A program made the translations under genes and the position numbers. 45,493 nucleotides of DNA from Purshia tridentata. Taxonomy: Eukaryota > Streptophyta > Magnoliopsida > Rosales > Rosaceae. The notes below the pieces were generated by a model, which saw only the letters and a program-made list of their open reading frames with translations, was not told the DNA's origin and did not search any database. The stretch is taken from positions 1 to 45,493 of the forward strand of contig QANT01003251.1 in assembly GCA_003254885.1 (NCBI GenBank), read 5' to 3'. Positions 10,027 through 22,800 of this stretch are shown here, in pieces; positions within the stretch are counted from its first letter, which is position 1, and each line of letters starts with the position of its first letter.

Positions 10027-12635
10027 ATTATATATTATGATCTCATTCAGTGCCAAAGAAATTGACAAATTAAGGCATGTATAAGAAACTCCAGCGTAGC
10101 CTAGCACACCATTACTGGTAATACAAAGAAGAGAAGCAAATCTGACTTTTTTTCTTCATATTACTTGCACCAAACACCCACACAAGCCACAAATGAACAA
10201 AGAAAAGGACTTGCACCAAGCAATATGGGAGGGACCTTCCCTCGATCTCTATCTACCCTACTCTCTCTCTCTCTCTGGTCTCTCTCTGATGTAATTAATG
10301 GTTAGGGAGAGGAGGTGGGTGAAGGATAATTAAGCGCAGTAGCTACAGCACAGCAGAGAGTGGAGACCCCCCTTAGACCGCCTTCAGCATCAACATCATC
10401 ATTGCCTGCATTGGTTTCATATACATACATATATATATATATATATATTAATTGGAAGCAACTCTCTTTTTTTTTTTTTAAATTCTTAATTTATAATTGC
10501 ACAATTGATGAAGCAAAGAAATGGAGGAGAGGAGGCCAGGCTATAAAAGCTTTATAAATATATAATAATAATATATTAATAAATATAAAGGTTCCAGAGA
10601 CCTACCCAACTGAAACAGCCACCTTTAATTGCACTCAAATTCAATGCATGTTTGTATCTGCCACCATACACATTGCCATAAATATTTCTCTTGAAACCGC
10701 ACTCCTCCTGACCTTCCTTCTACACCACCTGTTTGTTTTGCTTTCTTTCCTTCCTTAATTCCCAGACTCTCCATTTCCCTTCATTTTTTTCACCCTTTTA
10801 TAAGTCTCCACTGACTCTAAGTAGCACTCAATTCCCATGCTTTCTACCCCTTCCTATTGCCACATGTCATTTCTAGACACACCTATTTCTCACATACATG
10901 TAGGTATAGTATCCGAATGTGAATATGATAGGTTACCATCTTCAACATAGACAATTAATCTTACGTTGTTAATACCATAAACACTAATCAATAATCAAGG
11001 GATATGTACGTTACTAATTAATTAGTTCATCATAAACACCAATAAGATTTTAGTACCAATTAATTGATAGGCATACAATTACTTTAGTTCTCACCAATTT
11101 GGTGGGCGTGGCTGATTGTCCGAAAAAAAATATCAAATATAGGCTATATAGCAAGCATTTAATGGTTTAATTTATTAATTTTTATTCAAGTTTTCATATA
11201 ATGTGTGCCTAGCCAGGGTTTGGACTTTGAGAAGGAAATAACTGTTGTTGAACTTTCAATGTATTAATTTATTTATTTATTTTCATAGGAAAGCATTGGG
11301 TCGCAAGCAGTTCCTTGATCTGTGCTACAATGCACCCTTCTCCATGTGGTATACATTTTAGAAAAATGTTTAGTTAATAAATGTAAAGGATAATAGAATA
11401 ATGAAAGAAGAATATGAAAATAATAAATGTGTGTTAAACCAATAAGTAATAAATGGGGTAAGCTTCTATTCCCGAATCTCGAATGCTTCTTCTTTGCTCA
11501 TTAATAGAGAAAAATTTGGTTGTCAGTCTCCTCAACCCCACAGACCACAAGCCTGGATTTGACTAAAATATTTCTGAACTTGAAATTACCTAAATACCCT
11601 AAACGACTTCTCATGATATATTACTGCATTATCTCGTAGGGTTTGAGTACATGAATTTAAAAAATTTGACGGTAGTACTTGCAGTCTCTGGTGGTGATAA
11701 AAATGATATGTGGTCCAACCTCCGAGTCTCCGATGAGCTTGAATCAATTAAATTGCCTAAGAGTACTACTGGAGTAAATAGTAAAGAATAAGAGATCGAG
11801 GAGCACCCTGTAAATTCTAACATCCTCACAAAATTACATGAAATTAAATATAACATTTGCATATCCATCCCTTTTAATAACGATAAGTGTATACTGATAT
11901 ATTATTTGGTGAGTAAATTTAGTAAGTTTGATATTATTAGTCATCAAATTTAAAAAACCCTAAATCCTAAAAAGCATGAAAAAGCTCAAATGATGTTTCT
12001 CTACTTGCAAGCTCAAAGTTTGGCATGGGTCACCATAAATTCCCAAGTCTGAAATGATGCTACTATTTTGCTAACACCACTGAGAGTGATTAAATTGGAC
12101 AATGACCACACACCCTCTGGAGGGTCCCTTGGTATTATTATTATTATTTTTTATCACAGGGTACCTTGGTTTTAATGATATATATATATATATATATATA
12201 ATGTATATCACTTAATGAATAGCCTGTGCATTAATTAATGGATTTGGTATGTGTCTACAGTAGTCTACTATATAATACTGCCCAATGCAGACCACTGAAA
12301 TATGAAGGGCATTCTAGTCATTGCACATTATGCTCGCTTCCAAGGCAAGAAGAAGGCTTGAATGGTGACTTTGGACGTAATGTTTATTATAGTGTGTTAC
12401 CTAACTACAAGTGTCAGGTAATTTTACCAAAATAACCCACCTCCCTCCCTCCCCCTCTCTCCGTCTCTGTGTATCTGTGTCTGTCTGTGTTGTGACTTGC
12501 AATCACTGATCATGAACTTTAACGGCTAAGGAAAGAAATATATACCGTGAAAAAGCCTTGGCTAAGCAAGCTAGATATGTATACCAACTATGACATAATT
12601 AATTAGTACAACATACTTGCTTCTTATTCTTTTTA
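10027..12635. other. neprosin upstream region and intergenic DNA
   Basis: This holds a CT tract near 10261-10290, TA repeats near 10427-10448 and 12178-12200, and otherwise AT-rich sequence without a supported gene. The CT tract about 240 bases upstream of the neprosin start could be part of its promoter or leader; plant core promoters often carry such Y-patches. Short frames near 11629-11868 and 12238-12435 show no family features. Confidence 0.5.
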
Positions 12636-13535
12636 GGGTTAAATACGTTTTTAGTCCCTGTGTTTTACTCTAAAAACAAATTTGGTCCTCGTGGTTTCAA
12701 AATTCTGATTTTAGTCCTTGGGTTTTACTCTAAAAACAAATTTGGTCCTCGTAGTTTCAAAATTCCAGTTTTGGTCCTTGGGTTTTTGTCCATTTCTAAT
12801 TTTGATCCTTAAGTTTTTGTCGATTTGCAATTTTCATCCTTAAATATTTATATATGTTTTTTTGACCTTTTTTAAATAGAATTTTTTTTAAAAAGAAATT
12901 ATTCTTCCTACAAAAGAATTAGTGGGGGTAAATGAGTTGCTAAAAATAAGGAGAGGTGTGATTTTTTATTTCATTTTATTTTTCAATTCTAATTATTCTA
13001 TTTTATTATTTTACTCTCAAAATATTAAGTTGTTTGATTTTAATCTTTTAATTAACAAAAGGCAATGTTGGATTTTTGAATGTTGAACCTTCCTCTTCAT
13101 TCTCCCATTATATATACTAGTCTCTTGCCACGAGTGTTGCGCGTTTTCTAAATATTTAATTAAAAATTTTAATAATTTATTTGTCTTAAAATAATAGTTG
13201 TGTGGAAGTGAGTTGCTAAAAATAAGGGTGTAATACTATTTTTTTGTTTTTTTTTAATTTTAATTATTCTATTTTACATTTTTGTCTTTTATTAATAAAT
13301 AATATTATGAATACCTATTTTTTAAGTGGGGTATTTTTAAAATTCATAAATTTAATCATTTTACTCTTCTTCTGGCTTTATATATATAGATAAATACATG
13401 TACTTTGCAAAATACCACTGAAGGACCAAAATTGTTAATGAACGAAAACCCAAGGATCAAAATTAGAATTTTGAAACCACAAGGACCAAATTTGTTTTTC
13501 GTGTAAAACATAAGGACCAAAAATGTAATTAACCC
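12636..13535. mobile_element. 900-bp non-autonomous Mutator-like element
   Basis: The element begins GGGTTAAATACGTTTTTAGT and ends with the imperfect inverse, ...TGTAATTAACCC. The terminal inverted similarity extends inward for about 100 bases (GGTCC, AAAACAAATTTGGTCCT, GTGGTTTCAAAATTCT). Perfect 9-base direct repeats TTCTTTTTA flank it at 12627-12635 and 13536-13544. Long terminal inverted repeats plus a 9-bp target duplication are the hallmark of Mutator-like elements. The left arm contains an internal direct duplication of about 61 bases (near 12664 and 12725). The AT-rich centre has no transposase frame, so it must have been moved in trans. Confidence 0.85.
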
Positions 13536-13544
13536 TTCTTTTTA

Positions 13545-14681
13545 TTCTTTTCTTTTTCTTCTCAAAAGCTGAAGCTTAATTTCGACCAAAACAACACCCA
13601 ACAGAATATTGTCACCCAAGACGTGGAACAAACAAAATGTGAAATGTAATAGAGAAATCAATTCGCCTTTAAACTGCAAGTCATTATTAACTATTTTAAT
13701 TGGGAAATCCTTCGCTAACAGCCATCTTAAACTCACTTCACCCCATTAAGTACGCCGGAAAAATAGGAAGTTCTAATTGGTTGAATTAAATGAAGTCGTC
13801 CAGCAAGCCCTTGGTTTAGCAAGTAGTGAATTTAAGTTGACCAGCAACTCAATTTTCTTCAATATAACAAAATGTAATAGAAGGGTAGACAACTGAAGCC
13901 CTAGCTAAAATAGAGAGAAATGTCAAAAAGTCATTCTCTAACCCAAGGGCCATTACTAGCTCAACCAATTTTGACTAGCTAGATTAGAGGTGAGAGAGTG
14001 CGTAACTCATAAATGGATGACAGTAAGTTGTGAAAGAATAGTTGAAATAAAAAGTTGGAGCAAATAGTATTTTCCTTTTGTTGTCCAAGAAAAAATAACT
14101 CCTAAATCCTAATGTAGGCAAGCAATGGGGATTACAAAGTTTTCATATGGGCTTCCATTCAAGCCTCTTAAAAAACTAACGCTAATCAGAGTAAGCCCCT
14201 GAACACAAAACCAACCCTTTAAAATTAATCTCATTTAACGTATTGACTTAAGGGGTCAACCCTTTGTAGCCTAATAAATCAGTTATAACCATGAGTCTCC
14301 ACAACTAAATGCACGTACTAGTACTAGTCTACAATAACGGAAGGATAAGAATTAAATTGATTAACAGCAACCCTTACACTTGGAAGAAAGATGGAAATAT
14401 ATGGAACACATAATATTACAAAAATGGTAAAGACCACATGCGCCCTCGTTCTATACATGACCCTTTGATCATATTCAACTAACAATTACATTGAAATTAT
14501 AACACCCAAGTCACAAAAATTGGGTATCAGGCCTCTCTGATTTATATATTTGTATAATCCGCAATTCTATGACTGAAAGGTACCATGAAAACATGGCCGC
14601 AGGCATCTTAAACATGTGTATTTTCTATACCTCCCAACTCTTGAACAAGGAAAACAATTATTAGCTCGGCAGACCAACTGT
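13545..14681. other. intergenic and GCN1 3' flank
   Basis: No gene supported. The right end, next to the GCN1 stop codon at 14682-14684, should contain the GCN1 3' untranslated region. No protein frame with family features was seen. Confidence 0.5.
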
Positions 14682-17600
14682 TCAGCCACTAGCCAAGTTG
14701 TCCCCACCATCTTCGCTATCATCACTGCATTTCGAGATGAAACCATCGGCAATTAAAAAAAATTAGAAAGAAAACAATAACCAAACAACTATCCGATAAC
14801 AAGAACATGGACAAAATTATTAGAATGATGGGGTGTGTGTGAGTATGTGTGTGTATACATATACATATTATATCTCCAGGTACTGATATATACCTATGTT
14901 CGGGAAACTTGGACAATCGTCTAGCATCCAAGCCTGTGATGAACTTTTGTGCAGCTTGAACATTTTCAGGACCTGGAAAATATGAAACAAAAACACTATA
15001 ACAACTGCACCTCCTAGCTTCATCAACTGAATTATTAGTAGATTTTCATGGACTGTTGCAGTATAACTGTACTAAAGCATAAAAAAATACCCTTCGTCAA
15101 CTGGAATGCATGCAGAGCACATCTTTCTGCTGCAAGTCTCACGGGAGTACTTCCATCCTTCAAACACTCAGCAAGTGCAGGTCCAATAATATTGATATGG
15201 GCCACAATAACCGAAGAATTTTCCTGTCAACACAATTTACCATGTATAAAATCCCTAATGATATGTAGAGTACAGTTCAGGACTTCAACATGCAAATTCA
15301 AAAACCAAAATTATATACCTTAGAAACTGCTTTTATAGCAGATAATGCCTTTCTTCTAACTTCACTAGAATCATCACGCAAAGCTGACACTAGGGATGAT
15401 ATAATATCCAAAAAAATTGAGCTATTAGATGGATCACTTCGGACTTTATGAATCAGAAGTCTCCCAAGAGCCTTGGTTGAAGTTTCACGAAGAGGGAACT
15501 GTTTGAGGGAAAGTGTCACTAGTTTGCAAAGCATAATAAAAAAGAAAATCAACTGTCAGGATTAAATACCTTCTCATCAGCCAAAGCACCCTTAAGCTGG
15601 CTCAGAATAGATGAAAACACTGGAGACATACAAATAGCGGATGGGTTGTTTCTGAGAATGGATGAAATTGTGAGTACAGAGCCATGCCTAGCAGACCAGC
15701 TAAGAGACAGTGGTAAATTTGAGAGTTCCTGAATCAGCTCTGCCAGCTGAGCATCTTCCATGTACTGCAAATTATCAGAGAAAATTTGGATCAATAAAAA
15801 AAAAAAAACATAGAAAGGAGCATGTTCTAATATGGCTGTTGTTCAGGTGTCTGATGGACTCTTGTCCATTTTGCTTGTATTTCCTTCAGTTTTTATTTTC
15901 TTAATAAAATCTGTGTTCCTTAGAATTAACAGCAGAATACAAGATAAATATTGGGGCAGCTCTTCAATTATCCAGGACATACCCGAGTCATGATACCCAA
16001 AATGCTTGCAGCAGATATTCGAACCTCGTCATCATCATGATGAATCAAATCCTTGAGGTGCACATACACACGAGCTCTAACATCACTGCTCACACTCTTA
16101 CCAGCATGCTTTAGGACACCTTCAAGAGCAGACAAAGTTGCCTCCCGAACCCCACTATCAGAAGCCTGAACAGTGAAATCCAGAACAGTTGTACAATCAG
16201 TCAATCAGGTTTTGGAATTCAAGTGCATCAAAGATCATAACTAACAATCACCTTCAAGCTGGATAGGAGGTCTCCAACTAAAGGGTCAACCCGGGTACTG
16301 AGAGCACTAAGCTTTCCGAGGGCAAGAGCAGCACTTGAACGAACAATTCTGCACTTGCAAATTACCTAATAAGCAGGATATACGGAGCACGCAAGCTGGA
16401 CAACTTATGGGCCACTGATGACATGTGTACCAATATATGAAAATCTAAAACACAAGTAGTTATGTGTAATTATCTTAAATTATAATTAGAGCTATGTTAA
16501 CATCAGGGATATTAGCTGAGATATCAACACATAAACAAGAACCAATATACTTCTTCCAGATGCAATGACCTGTGAGCAAAAGCCATTATCCTAAAAACAA
16601 TACTAGATCATTATACTCCAACCTAACCTTGTGTTATCCTGTAGACACTTCACAAATGTTGTTTGAAGCTGAGGAAGAAAAGGTTTCAATGCCATCCCAC
16701 CCTTTCTTATCATGATTTCTAAAGTGGATAAAATAGCACTCTTAACCTGCCAAGGGAACCGATCGCCTATTATCCGGATAAGAGGCCTGCAGCCACAAAT
16801 AATAGCCAGTCAGATTTTTAAATTATATGCACAAGCCCGAGAACTGGTTTCTTATGTAAGAGTTACCAAATAGTATATACCAAGCTCAGTTACTAAAAAA
16901 AAGTGATCTTGATTCATGAAAGTCAAACAATGACATAAGTACTTCTTATCAAAATGAAAAGTACTTAAAAAAAAAGAAGGTAAAACAGCAAATAACAAAT
17001 AAACATGCAAGTTAGTGGAAAGAAATTGAATCTGCAGTCTATGCAGCATGTGTAATACAATAAAGATCATATATATTTTCAAGATTTTGCCTCCCACAGA
17101 CCATTTCCTGAGGTATGACTCAATTTCTCTTAGTAACTTACTAAGAAGCACAAAGATTAGACAAAAGCAAACACAGACAATTTCAAAGATGAAAAGCATG
17201 TGTTTCATTATTAAAGCCTTCTCACGAGTCACAACTTCAGTCATAAGAAACTGTTGAGTATGTAAAAAGTTCTAAGAAAATTTTGGTCAAAGGGGGGTAT
17301 GTGCTGAGTAAGGGTAACACTTTATACATCATATGACATCTATATGTTCAAATTAGATAACATAAATTTGGGTAACAATACTTTAATCATACGTACCCTG
17401 TTATTGGGATGACAAACTCTTTCAGTGCCTTTTCACTAGTCACTTCAATCAGTTCACCGAGACCCAGTGCCGCTTGCTCTCTTAATTCAGCAGATCCACT
17501 TATTAAACCCTAAAGGTGCAGCATAAAAACCAGAAGTATTTAAAAGCTATGCTAAAAAAGAAAACTTGTCAATCATGCATAAAAACCAGAAGTATTTAAA

Positions 17601-19828
17601 AGCTATGCTAAAAAAGAAAACTTGTCAATCATGTAATATTAATCGGTATCTCAAAGAAACAAGAAAAAACACACAAGATAATGGCTTATAGCCTTTCATT
17701 TGAAATATAGCACCCAAGGAAAAAGAATAGCTGGCATACCTGGAGAAATATTGGAAGCACTGGTTGCAGTGCTTTTGGTAAACAAAATCCAGGTATGAGA
17801 ATTGGTCCTCCCTGCATGGTCACAAACATAACATATTCTTATTAAAAGACCTTTCACTGAAAAGAATCTACAATCCACATGGAACTTAACTTGTACTAAA
17901 GCAACTATTATATTTAACAATCCAAACAACTTTCCCACCTTCTTTTTCCTGCGCTCCTTATCTCTGGAAGTAGATACAGCATCTCGAACTAATTTAATAT
18001 ATGAAGGAAGTATCTCCTTGGGAACAGAACTTACAACCCTTGACAAAGCTTCCCAAGCAACCTGTTGAACAGAAGATAAAATACTATGTTAAGTACACGG
18101 GATCAAAAACAGAACCTGAATTACTCGTAGCACATACCGCCACAGTAGCAGAATCTGAATCACTGAGCAAAACAATCAATGCAGATATCATGTTTGGAGC
18201 TTCATCAACCAAATATAATTTGCTGTTTTTGAAGAAATAGCCTAAAAGATATGAAGAACTTCTTCTAATTGATGCCTGAAACCATGGAATACAATATCAG
18301 AGTGAGTGAGATATGTATATGTGTATGTATACATATACATATATATATATGTATATGTATATATATACACACACATACATATATATAGAGAAAAAGAGGA
18401 GGGAGATAAACAGGATTAAAGCCTTCAATTGCCTAGTTAATAAATCAAATTAATACCTGACTATCACTGACAGCTCTAAGAAGCTCGGATGTAAGAGATT
18501 CAACACCTTCCTCATCTATGACTAAGACCACAGTTTCAGCCGCCTCCCTTGCCAAAGCTTGAACGTCCTAAAATTTCCAAAGGAACAATAGTCAAATTCA
18601 ACTTCAGCCTAATTAGATTTTAAAAACATCCAGCCAGTTACTGTGAGCAATTAAATAATAGTATACAGCCACTAAGATGCATTTGAACAGCCTACAAAGC
18701 AAACCACAAGGCCAAAGAACAGAGAAAAACATGTGTTCTTAACTAACCATAGAAGGTTTCAATTACAGTGAAAACATGAATTGGGCATCCCAATGGCATA
18801 CCTTGTCATCAACATCCATTGCAGAAAGTAAAGCTGGAAGAACAGTTCCAAGATGAGAGTTAAGACCAGGGCCAGCAACCTCAGCGACAGCACCAAGAGC
18901 ATGTGCATTAAACGCACTGGATATTCAAAATATTTTGGTAAACAAGCGGCATTCTGAAGGCATTTAATACACAGTAATTTTAAGAAAGAAAAGAACATAC
19001 GTAAGAGGTAGGTGGACCAGCTTGGGCAAGATGTGGGGCAAAACGGCTGTAATCCTGACACTAAAACAGAAAATGCAGCAACTTAGCACTAAAACAGAAA
19101 TACAAGGGGTAAGAGAGAGCAAGCGAGAGACATAGGAATGTAAGTGGGTATTTCACCTTAAGATTTGCTTGAGACCATCAAGGGCAGTATCGGAAGTTTT
19201 ATCATCTTCCAAAGCATGCAAAAGACTGGGAACAATTTCATCGATTGCTTGCAATCCAGCATTCTGCATTGTGACATCGTAGTTATAACTATATCCAAAA
19301 ATGACCGTTTTAAAAATAAAAATTCAAATTAAATAACAAACTAGAAAAAGCACCTTGTACAGAGTGTTGAATGCTAAGCCAGCAGACTCACGAACCTCAG
19401 GCATGCTATTAACAAATAAAATCAAGTAAATAAAAAATAAAAAAAACCTTAGAAAACCAGAAACAGCATAAATGGAAATAAACCATAAAAAGAAAAACCT
19501 ATCAGAAAGAGCAGTTCGAATGGTCGGGATGAGCTCATCCATGAAACTCAACAACTGACTTTTAGCAGCACTCGCCATTACTTCACTCAGACCAATGCAT
19601 ACACCCTGTCAGTCACAAGAACATTAAAAATGTGTTAATGTTGTCAAACAGGTTATACATATATATATAAATAACAAGGTTGTAATAAGGTACTCAACTT
19701 GTTTCTTTTCAAATAACCAATAAAAGTACCCAAACCACAAGTCACACTTGCACTGGTTGGGAATTAACCCAAATCGACCTCATTAACTAAGGTCACTGTT
19801 TTTTTTTTCGGTCTTAAGGTCATTAAGT

Positions 19829-19878
<50 letters not shown>

Positions 19879-22800
19879 NTTTTTTGGGCTCAAGGTCATT
19901 AAGTGTTTAGGAACCACAAGAAGACACAAATATATCAATTCCAAAACAAAAGCCTTTTTAGCTACAAGACTGAATGATAATAAGAAAATATTCAGTAAAT
20001 AGCAAAGTTACAACATCAAAACAAGTAAAAGTGAAATAGAATTCTCACTTGTCTTCTGCTAGTGTCAGAGTCCTTCAGCCCTTGAGATAAAATTGGGATG
20101 ATCAAAGGAAGCACTCTCTCACCAAGTTTCCTAACAAGCTCACCCAGTGATCGTGCAGCAACCTGCCGCCTTTCAGAGGACGATGATGCAAGAGAGGTAA
20201 TTAGAGTATTCATCAAAACTGGCATTATTTCCTTTAGAGTCTTTGGAGTATTGGCCACAATAGTTTTCCATACATGCAACGCAGCCTGAAAAACAAAAAA
20301 ACAAAAAAAAAACAAAGGTGAATTTTGATTTGGCACGTTACATTTGAGTAAAAAAATATATATAACTCAAATCATGCCAAACAAACTACTCAGACTACCT
20401 GTCGCACTGAAAGGCTGACATCAGTCCGAACCATATATAATGCAGCAAGAACTTCATCACGCTTATCTCTTCCCAAAACCTCAATTATAGCCCGCCCATG
20501 TGCTTCAGTACTAGCACCTTCATCATCACTGCCACCCTCAAGTAAAGCTTTTCCAGAAGTTCCAGCAACCTGGATTAAATACAGATTAGAAACCAAAACT
20601 CCAAGAAAAGGAAACTGGATGATAGTGAGATGAAATTACCTTAAATAAGAGATCACCCAATAATTCCACAGAGCTTTGCCGAATCCGCCAACTATCATTA
20701 AATATGCCATCCTCAACAGCAGGAAGAAGCAAACGTAAAGACCTGAAATAAAAAAATAAAATAAAAAAAGCAAAGAAAACAAAAGGAACCCATCAGATGG
20801 AAACCATTGATACAGCAAAATACATGTTAGGTAAACATCCCAACTTATGAAAAGGCTTTCCACTCAGATATGAGTTTATAGCCCAAATGCCAAATATTAT
20901 CACTTGTAATCCAGTTACTCACAAAAGGCTTGGATTTCCCAAGTTGCAAAACATTCCAGATTTAAAATATTTTAGAAATAACGATTAGAACAATTTGGTA
21001 TTCCCTGAGAAAAGTCATTTTTTGTTGCCTTCAAGGTTATTTAACACAAAGGAGCCAACTAGCTGTAACTGCTAAGTCCATGACAATGTTAAGAGACCAG
21101 AGAATGAATCCCACCTTCACCACGACTAGGCGGGTTTATGGGATGAGAGAGGGCTACCTCCCATTGTGTAGCCCCATAGGTCTGGTCCAATGGGCCTCCA
21201 ATGGACCAAGGTGAACAAGTTACTCAAGACATTTTCTATAATAGTACTAATATCCAAGACACTCCCAGAATCAAATTCCACAAGAGAGTTCATCACAATG
21301 ATAAACCAGAAGAGTGCTTACGTTGTTGCATAATGCTCAACCAAGACATGCCCCGCACCTAGTGCTGCATCGCGTACAGACTCGTTTTCATCAGCAAGAC
21401 CTATCAGAGTATAAGCACACATTAAGTTAATATGGGGCACCAAAATCCTATAGTGATAACATGCAACCGTATAATTTTACAGCCTACAAAAGATCCGCAG
21501 AAGGAAGTGTACTTACCATCCAAAATAGCAGGTAGCACCTGCTGCAAATAATTCTGGAATTGGATGCCTAAGGACTTCGGTAAATACTACAAACAAATTC
21601 CGGAACAAAGGCAAAAATCAAACAAAGCCAATGAAACAAATACTTGCAGCAGTGATTAACATGCTTTACAAAATCTGACCAAAACAATAATAATCGTGTT
21701 CTACAACATACTGTCCTCACCTTGAATAATGTCAAGTATCCGTCACGAACTGACGCTTTTTGATGAGAACAGTTTCGGATAACATCTGGAAGTATGTGCT
21801 CAAAGTACTCAGTCCCAAGTGCAGCTAATACCTGCATAGGGATCAACTATCTCTTAGCAAACCAAAAAACTATCTCTTCAGTTTATTTTTAAATAAATAA
21901 ATAAAAGAAGACTCGGTTTCTATAAAACAAGTGAAAGCATGACCTGAAACTTAGTAGGAATTCAGTGAAAGAAAATGTATGCGCAATTGCAAAAGTAACC
22001 AAGTAATGCAAAAGAACCAACTTATTTCCAATTTACAAAAAAGTACAACAAAATTATAGCACATTTGATATACAAGTAACACCAGCAAAATAGTTTCATA
22101 CACCCAAGACAAAAGCATATGACCATGTTTCCTACTTTTCCAAACAAGCAAACATATTTCCCTATTCACATTAACAAATTAATTGAGCAACTACATCAAA
22201 TAAAGCAGGTTCAAATCAGAACCAAATCCCCAAATCCAAATAGTATCATTCTTTCAATTCACATATATTGATTAACAGTACAACTGTACAAGTTTAAGCA
22301 AAGTAAGACTAAAAACAAAAAAAACAGAGGAATTTAAATTTTATAGCAGTAATACTGACCTCACTCAACCCTTGAGCAGCTCCAGAGCGCTCAACATTGC
22401 TATTATCAGATTTAAGTGTATCCAACAACCATGAAACAAGATCTGGGAAGTTCTCTTCGCCCATTCCCCGTATAAGGGATCCAAGGGCCCTTGCTGCAAC
22501 TGACCGAACTTCTGGAATTGGATCCACAAGAACCTTTTTCACTTCAGGAAGAAGCAACCCTATATAGGGAATCATATCCTTAGGTTCCGTAACTAATGAA
22601 CACATATTGCCAACTATTTGTGCTGCTTTCTTTTTAGTCTCTGCGCCCCTCTCCCTTAAGCCTCTATGTACTATTGGCACCAACAGTGCCAGTGAAGGAG
22701 CATCAATTGAATTAATAAAAGTCGTCTGCAAGGAATTCATAAGCATTCAAATCAACAAATGAGGGAAACAAACTTATAAGATTAAAAGCAGAGTTCATGT

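Larger units (their letters stand above)
14682..21832 (-). other. GCN1: GCN1 exons 35-58, GCN2-binding C-terminal HEAT region
   Basis: Approximate exons: 21723-21832, 21518-21586, 21322-21401, 20640-20743, 20399-20570, 20050-20285, 19500-19606, 19354-19406, 19159-19264, 19002-19062, 18803-18916, 18459-18569, 18139-18275, 17939-18061, 17740-17812, 17398-17511, 16628-16787, 16254-16347, 15985-16168, 15571-15766, 15318-15500, 15092-15223, 14894-14972, 14682-14724. By position, residues about 2050-2430 correspond to the yeast segment that binds the RWD domain of GCN2. The protein ends in a short acidic tail. Confidence 0.82.

Noticed and set aside
12636-13535. Considered as an LTR solo or hairpin RNA locus
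   Set aside because: Ends are inverted, not TG...CA, and the target duplication is 9 bases, which fits a Mutator-like DNA transposon.
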